DNA from: Verpa conica
Taxonomy: Eukaryota; Ascomycota; Pezizomycetes; Pezizales; Morchellaceae
Length of the DNA: 64,000 nt
NCBI GenBank assembly: GCA_033030425.1
Contig: JAUFSD010000021.1
Coordinates: forward strand, 62,001-126,000
Reading direction: 5' to 3'
In this document: positions 57,703-64,000 of the stretch, in pieces
How positions within the stretch are numbered: position 1 is the stretch's first letter
How the letters are laid out: the number at the start of each line of letters is the position of its first letter
Made by a program: the position numbers and the translations under genes
The notes under the pieces: model-generated
What the model was told of the DNA's origin: nothing
Databases searched by the model: none
What the model saw: the letters and a program-made list of their open reading frames with translations, nothing else

Positions 57703-58751
57703 TAGTGGCAGCCGATAGCCCTACTCATATTTAGGCTCAGAGATAAAGATTTCGTGCTTGTAGCCTGGTGCACACTAGAAGACATAAGGTCTGGAGTTGG
57801 TCGCTGCGCAGGATGATGATGAGACTTCGGTGGGCGGGAGGTGCCGAGTCAAAGTGAGAGTGAATACATGCCCTACTAGCTGGCCTCAGCATATTCCCTT
57901 TGTATATCTATTTCGTTTTTACTTTGCGTTTTTACTTTTCTGCGGTATTTTGGTCGGGGAGTCGGAATTTGGGTGAGAGCGATTAGCTCTGGTGTTTTTC
58001 TTGTTTTTCTTGTTTATTTCCATCTTATCTGGCCCCAGCCCGCCTGTTGGTATTTTCTATTAAAATATTTCCGTAATAGAGTTTTTTTCTTTCAAACCAG
58101 ACCTCTGGATCTCTATAGCCGATGAGACCGTTCTGAAATCTGATGGTCTTGTGATTTTGATAGCTTTTCCAGCCATCTTATACGCTCACTAAACTACCTA
58201 TAAAAAGACCAGTAAGCAGGGGGAAACAGAGGTATTGTTGGCAAGGATCAAACAATTCACCCCCCAAGAACTCTGCGCTGGCAGATGGTTCCTTAGACAC
58301 CCACCATCTTCTGACATTCGGTTTCACAAGCAAAAACAAAACAACGTGCTGTTGTCGTGTCCCTGGCGATCAAAGGCAAACTATGGGGAATTATGTATTT
58401 CCACACGAACGAAGCAAAGAAAGTGAGGGCAGCTCAGAGTGAGGTGAATTGACAAAGGGGGAGTTTTTTTTACAGACTTATACTGCTAGAGTGGCGAGAT
58501 TGCTGAAGATTGTTTCTTTTTCTTTTGCCTCAGCAGGTGGTGGGTGACTGTTTTTTCACATTGGTGCCAAGGCGCAATGAGTCAACGGTAGACTGATTGT
58601 CGATGAGTGCCCCGACCCGTTGCCATCGCTCCCCCGTGCATGCCCACAAAGCAGCTCCCCATCCGGTGCGGCCCATGGCGACCCATGGCGAACCTGCTGA
58701 TTTACTGGACCAGAGAGATGCGAACCCCCGTCCTGTTTCCCCGGCCAACGG
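57703..58751. other. Intergenic, partly GC-rich
   Basis: No firm gene. A GC-rich stretch at about 58580-58800 carries overlapping frames on both strands; it may include a second exon for the doubtful frame at 58752-58955, but I found no good splice pair. Confidence 0.4.
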
Positions 58752-58955
58752 CTATAACGGGAGACCCCAAACCCTGTCAAGGACAAGCTTTTGCCCCAAC
58801 GTCAGGTCATAAAATGAGGATGGCATCTCATCAGTGGTTTGATCGGAGAAATTGATCTCGGGGATTAGATTTGTGATGCGGATCTCGCATCCTGAGATTA
58901 GAGAATTGATCTTTGCAATCTTAACAATTGCACTAGATCGTGCGTGGGAAGCCAT
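58752..58955 (-). CDS. Doubtful small ORF, possible first exon
   Basis: A 67-residue frame opens at an ATG (MASHARSSAIVKIAK) and includes GCEIRITNLIPEINF and SFYDLTLGQKLVLDR, with codon use more gene-like than the surroundings. It ends with a stop after RVWGLPL. The frame may continue by splicing into the GC-rich minus-strand sequence at 58530-58750, but donor and acceptor are not clear. No family recognised. Confidence 0.28.
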   Translation of the reverse strand: MASHARSSAIVKIAKINSLISGCEIRITNLIPEINFSDQTTDEMPSSFYDLTLGQKLVLDRVWGLPL

Positions 58956-60740
58956 GATCAGCACTTTATCGCGATAATAACTTCACCGGAACCCCCCCAG
59001 GACAACTAGACGAAAAGAAAAGAAAAAAAAATCTAATGTTTCGCCATGAGATCAAACGAGAGTTTTATTTGCCACAGCAGGCACTTAGACTTCAGGTACT
59101 TTTGAATTAGCCCTTAAATTACTACAGCCCCGCCTAAAAATCACCTCGAACACCCTGCAGTCTGTGCTCTTTTATACACTAGCCTAGGTATTTTAAGAGT
59201 GATAGGTTCATAGACAAGTGAACTTTAAAGGCCATAGCTTGGGGAACAGGCTAAGCATGTCTAACATATCGACTCTCCCGTACTTTGCACTTTCATGTAG
59301 TTGTGACTAAAGTTTTCATGGGATTTAAAGGTATCCCGAGGCCCTAGTAAGACTACCCAGTACTAGCAAGGGTGCTGCATAAAACCTTTACGCCAATCTA
59401 TATTCCGCCTCTTGTTTTGTCTCTTTACTGGCCACTATCACTGCGGGGTATGTGTTCTAGTCTCACAGGAAAAGGATCTCAGCTCTATGCACTTCCCTAC
59501 CAGTAATATTTCTTCCCTCAACACCTTCACACAATCCTCGAGGCTTAATGGCTCCTCGGCCCCCCCTCCCCTCTTCCTTCTAGGGTAGCAGGGACCTCGA
59601 ACCCCATTATTCTCTAAATAAACAAACACAAAAGCCATCAAATGAGGGCTGATCCCGGCAAAAGAATTATCCGTATAGCCTTATGCACGAATGAAAAGTG
59701 TACGAGCTTAGCGGCTGCAGCTCCTCCATGGCTAATACGAGGCTAGCAACTTACCTTAGTGAGACCTCAGCCCTATTCAATCCGGAAGTTGAGATGGCTT
59801 CCTTACTAGGATGCCCCATTGGTCAATAAAACTACATTGCAGCTAACTCTATCCTTTTCACACAGCTATTTGTAGGCATAATCAACAGCCCGCTAATATC
59901 AGAAAAAATAAGGCCCGTAAGCCAACTTGAGGCTGCCCAACCTGTTGGAGGCTCAAGTGCCCAGCACTATAAAGACAGTATATGCCGCGTAATAGAGCGT
60001 CAGGGGTGAGACAAAAGATAAGTGATGCGTGGTTGTGAATATGCATGCGGAATCCGGCCGCATTCTGACAGCATTTTGTAGGGCTGTTGGAGAATCAGAC
60101 GTCTTAGACACTACGCAGCGGCACAGGGACCCATAACACCGGTTAGGAACGGGCCAGGGACATCCATGAGACATTTAGAAGGCTTAGTAATATTGGCTCA
60201 ACTTTATCTTAATTACAACGAGTTCAACTAGAATTGCTTTGTTGAGGGTCCTCACCAGCTTTCCCGAGAGCTCCACTACATATCCGGGACCACGTATATC
60301 CCAGGATAAACCACGCGTGTGTAGACACGTATAGATAGCTGTAATGAGATTAGTTTCCCAGTTCCATTTATGTCATATTTATAATTATACACGTAGTCTT
60401 AAGCTTGCCGTACCATTTAGACCAAGATCCCGGTAGATGTCGTTGTATAAGGAGGCACTATTATAGAGTATATGCCCATAGCCGCGCATACCTCATCCCG
60501 TATAGTAGCAATCTGATATTCCACATTTACCTATCTTACCCTTTCCTTTCTTTTTCAATTCATTAACCGCATGCAGCTACTAAGCTATAGTGCTATCAAA
60601 GAATCCCCCCAGAACACTTTATCCACCGGGAGAGAAAAAAAGCATCTTATGTCAGCAAAATATAGGGGGGCTGCTAACGTACGTACGTTGGGAGTGTCGG
60701 CTCCTCATGAGCGCTCCCGCACACGGTAAATCATAGCTGG

Positions 60741-60822
60741 CCTCCATAGCTCAATGGTCTGGGTGTCAGCTAGCTATCGGCGGCGGGCTTAATCTTCGGA
60801 GAAAGGTTTCTCGTTCGAACCC
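60741..60822 (+). other. tRNA-related sequence (degraded tRNA or SINE head)
   Basis: TAGCTCAATGG at 60747-60757 matches the A box and CGTTCGAACCC at 60812-60822 matches the B box, 55 bases apart, a normal distance for an internal Pol III promoter. The D stem is mostly formed (GCTC with CAGC), but the T stem and acceptor stem do not pair well, so it is not a functional tRNA. A T/A-rich tail follows by about 61030. A tRNA-derived SINE head is the likeliest reading. Confidence 0.45.
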
Positions 60823-61539
60823 CTGCTCGTGCTACAGGGGGGAGTGATGGGACCTCGATTTGGGGAAAACATTGAATTGTCCCCATTGCTTTTGCCACCC
60901 CGTCTAAAAGATGTGAATTATTTATTTTTCTTATTCTACGCTTATTTTGTTTTGTCCCACAGAGAACCAAATCGTTAACAAAAAAGCACGGCATGATCGT
61001 GATGAAATAAATTTCTTTTTATTTTTTGTAGAAAGTGCAATATGGGGTGTCATAGAAATACCTAGTCCATGATGAATTTTAGAGATGATATGACTTTTAG
61101 GGCAGTAGATTGAGATTATATCCTATCAGAGACCTTATACCCTATCAGAGATTTTATATTTAGCAAGATTTCCCTTACGAGATTAGTTTTTTTTTGCGGA
61201 GTGCTCAAATTTTCCGGGTCTTAGTGAGATTTGGTACTTCACCCGAACTCGGCAAGCACATCTAAGGCTCTAAGGCTCCATGAAACGTAGCTATGCAGAA
61301 ATACAAGTATCTGAACTGCACCAAATATTGTGTTTCGGCTGACCTTTGAATTTAACCGGACCAATCACGCTTATTCCCAGTATTCAGTAATCCTTTACCA
61401 GTACCATACATGCTCCCAGCTCAAACACGATTCTTTCCTGCCAATACCCCAGCGAAACCCCTCCATGCTGGAACTGAGGGGGGAGATGTTACAAACCCCG
61501 GTATCTATGTAGATCATGACGACTCCCACAAGAGCTACC

Positions 61540-61633
61540 CACGATGCCAGGTTTAATGTTGGTCATGTGATCAACTATTTGTATTCTGGCCACGGAAAGT
61601 AGCCACGTGACCAACAATGAACCTGGCATCGTG
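61540..61633. repeat. Long-stem inverted repeat (30-bp arms, 34-base loop)
   Basis: Arms 61540-61569 and 61604-61633 are complementary at 27 of 30 positions; two of the three mismatches would be G-U pairs in one RNA strand. No coding content. It could be a miniature element or a locus for a hairpin RNA. Confidence 0.75.
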
Positions 61634-62734
61634 AGTATAGCAAATCCCATCGAATTTATGACCCTTGTTGAGAACTAGGAGCAGTGATTGGGTATCAGCT
61701 AACGAACTCACCCAGTAGAAAGAATTAAATTCGGGGAATAACTATTCTTAGATCGATTCAGCAGAATTTTGCGTCCAGTAAGATGCAAGGGCAGGAATAT
61801 CTCAGGTGTTTTTGAGCGCAAAATGATGTTAAATAGTTTGTTTAAGCATACGTTCTTAATTATCCATCCCACGTTGAACACATCTGTCCATAAACTCCCA
61901 CCGAAGGGCTCTTGACGGCATTAAAAAATGTCAAAAGTTCAGCTAGAAGTACAAAGCCCCTCACCCCTGTCTATGGTGGGCCATAGAGAATTTAGGTGAA
62001 GCCTCCTGTTTCTACAAACTAAGTCTCTGTTTTATTCTCTTGGCTAGCGAAAGTCCAGAGGACATTCACTACCAATTAAGCTGGGAGAGCGCGAGACAAA
62101 ACGCCCAAAGGCCCCGAAGTCCAGCCCTTCTGGAATCAATGCACAATAATTAGATATTTTTTAAACCGGACTATGCCATGTACTTATGAGCCACGCCTCT
62201 GGGCTCCATGTACTTATGATTAATTCATGAGTGAGTAAGTCACCGCTTATCACTCGCCAGTGACCCTACTATAGTGTTGTAGATGCTTCCTAATAAGGAT
62301 AGCTGATAGGCGGTTTCATATATGAGTCACGTGGTTTTCCTATTTGCTAGGTTTGAGGATCCAGGTAAAAGGCATACCATATGAGGGTTTAGGGTTTTCT
62401 CTTTCGGAGCATATATCGATAGATCTCTCTATCTCTTTTAGACAATCAATTCAGCAGGTTATTACCACATATAGAAGTAAGCTATCTATAATAGGTATAG
62501 CGCCAGTAGTAAATAAATATTTGATATTAGGTTAGTGGCGACAGAGCTTTTAGTCATCCCAATAGTAGACTCTTTTCAAGGCTGTCTTAGGACTTGAGTT
62601 ATGCTCTACGAGCTAAAGGAATTGAGAGAATATATAATCCCCCCAATATACGCTGAGAACCTACTAAAGTTCTGTTTTATCAGCCAAGACTTCTCCTGGT
62701 GGTGGGGACTCTAAAGACAGTGCCAACTATTACA

Positions 62735-63224
62735 TAGTGTGGTCCACGAGGCCGAGGCGCCTCGGGCCTCGCCTTGAGGTATCGGCCTCGAGGAGGCGCA
62801 AGGCCGGGGGGCCACGAGGTCGAGGTACCTCGAGGATTCTCTCTGGGCTCGCCTCGAGGTGGCTCGAGGTAAATAATAATAAATTAAATAAAAGATTACA
62901 GACTCTAGTAGGAGTAAAATAGGTTACCTTGGTCATTCCCACCACAATTCATCACCCACTATTAGTGAGCTTGATTCAAAGGCCATAAAATAGGTAATAG
63001 GGTAGTAGGTAATAGCAGGGAACTACACTAAAATACTCTGTAGTAGAGTATTTAATAGCTCTTAAATTATTACTAAAAATAATTCTATGCCTCAAGGCTC
63101 CTCGAGGTACCTCGAGGCCAGACTCCTAATACCCAAGGCGAGCCAAAGCCAGAGGCCTACAAAGCCGAGGCACCTCGAGACCACCTCCCCTACCTTGCCT
63201 CGAGCGGCCTCGTGGACCACACTA
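62735..63224. mobile_element. Non-autonomous hAT-type element (MITE), 490 bp, with 8-bp target-site duplication
   Basis: The ends carry a perfect 20-bp terminal inverted repeat, TAGTGTGGTCCACGAGGCCG, and the element is flanked by CTATTACA on both sides (62727-62734 and 63225-63232). An 8-bp duplication with a TAGTG-type terminus fits the hAT superfamily. About 130 bp inside each end is GC-rich and full of CTCGAG/CCTCGAGG words in both orientations, which look like subterminal transposase-binding repeats; the middle 200 bp is AT-rich. No transposase frame is present, so movement would need an autonomous relative elsewhere. Confidence 0.9.
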
Positions 63225-64000
63225 CTATTACACCATCGAAGGAACTTTATTCACGTGTTGACAGGATAAACAAACATTCAGATGTTGAGCATTCCCAGAG
63301 ATCCAAAGACTGCGTTTTAAAGGAGTTATAAGAGCTCTTACCCCGCTTATATACGCCCAACGCAGCGTATGGTAGCTCATACTTTACTTTATCGAAGAGC
63401 TAATTTTGTAGCTTAATGAGTACATGTGGAACTATATTGAGACCCGGGAAACAAACCACTGTGATAAGATTATTGTTTTTACATTCCTCAGGGCAGATAC
63501 TAGCTCTTCGAGTAGTAGTACCAGCTGACTTGTGCGCAGAATAGTTAAGACTGTAGCCCTAGGCTCTAGAAATTCTATTTAGATATCTTGAGGAGTATTT
63601 TTTGCTATGTTTGGATTTTACCTAAATCTCTATAGCAAGTCCCGTTTTATATCCTTTCATATAGCATAAACCCTCCAATCTAATATCATATCCGTTATCC
63701 CATGTACCGAAGTATCTGAGAATCCATACTAAAAAATGCATACATAAGACTAACATCTCTAAGAGGAGGAATGATACAAATCATTACACAATCCTTGACA
63801 CCAAATAAAGAAATAAACCTCATAGTCGCAATACCAAATCAAACTAATTCTATCTCACACAGCTACAAACTAGGGTAGATAAACAGAACACAACACTTCC
63901 ACAGTATGTCGTAATCTCAACGAAAATAATCTTCAGGTATGCGCAACACACTACCCCACTCACCCATCATAAGTAGGACCGGTAAATAAATGTCCCTCGT
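63225..64000. other. Intergenic to the window edge
   Basis: AT-rich sequence with no supportable gene on either strand. Confidence 0.5.

Larger units (their letters stand above)
58956..62734. other. Intergenic with a tRNA-like relic and a hairpin
   Basis: AT-rich sequence without a supportable gene. A 66-residue minus-strand frame at 59438-59641 has a helix-like segment but no context. The tRNA-like sequence at 60741 and the inverted repeat at 61540 are listed separately. A 20-bp period duplication occurs at about 61120-61158 and a repeated CCATGTACTTATGA at about 62175 and 62206. Confidence 0.5.

Noticed and set aside
1..64000. Search for CRISPR arrays, rRNA genes, bacterial-type operons and viral genes
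   Set aside because: No regularly spaced repeats, no rRNA-like sequence and no bacterial gene arrangement were seen; the only reverse transcriptase belongs to the copia element.

Overview
The window looks like nuclear DNA of a filamentous ascomycete (Pezizomycotina). Genes are split by 50-80 nt GT-AG introns, several families are typical of these fungi (PTH11-like receptor, CE1 esterase with a fungal CBM1, fungal P450, QDE-2-type Argonaute), promoters carry CT-rich tracts, and long AT-rich gene-poor stretches hold transposon remains. I lean weakly towards a TE-rich lineage such as the Pezizomycetes, but the sequence does not prove this.

Layout. 0.7-2.3 kb: a seven-exon PTH11-like receptor. 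6.4-7.3 kb: a conserved-looking protein of unknown function. 10.8-11.3 kb: a small soluble fungal protein. 12.5-13.5 kb: a two-finger C2H2 protein. 17.7-19.1 kb: a secreted CE1 esterase with a C-terminal CBM1, preceded by a three-copy tandem repeat. 20.4-25.3 kb: a complete Ty1/copia retrotransposon with LTRs, target-site duplication and one open gag-pol frame. 25.7-26.9 kb: a TIM-barrel amidohydrolase. 29.1-32.4 kb: Argonaute. 35.2-37.2 kb: an AT-hook protein with a possible zinc-chelating C-terminal domain. 38.1-43.5 kb: a compact group of P450, hemerythrin, SAM methyltransferase and a second C2H2 protein. 43.6-57.1 kb: a gene desert of about 13.5 kb with decayed repeats. 57.1-57.7 kb: a small CxxC protein. 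60.7-63.2 kb: a tRNA-like relic, a long-stem hairpin and a non-autonomous hAT-type element.

Most gene models were rebuilt by joining exons across frames. In every spliced model the exon lengths sum to a multiple of three and the joined protein restores family motifs, which is my main evidence that these genes are intact. The genes do not form one pathway. The esterase suits plant-wall degradation, Argonaute suits RNA silencing in a transposon-bearing genome, and the P450, hemerythrin and methyltransferase are oxidative or tailoring enzymes without any backbone synthase nearby.

The observations most worth a second look are the two C2H2 genes sharing an intron at the same codon and phase within finger 1, the AT-hook gene whose only in-frame stop lies inside a predicted intron, the copia element with an apparent half-tRNA primer site and an unusual LTR end, the 490-bp hAT-type element, and the 30-bp-stem hairpin at 61.5 kb. 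I did not find a clearly new multi-gene system.
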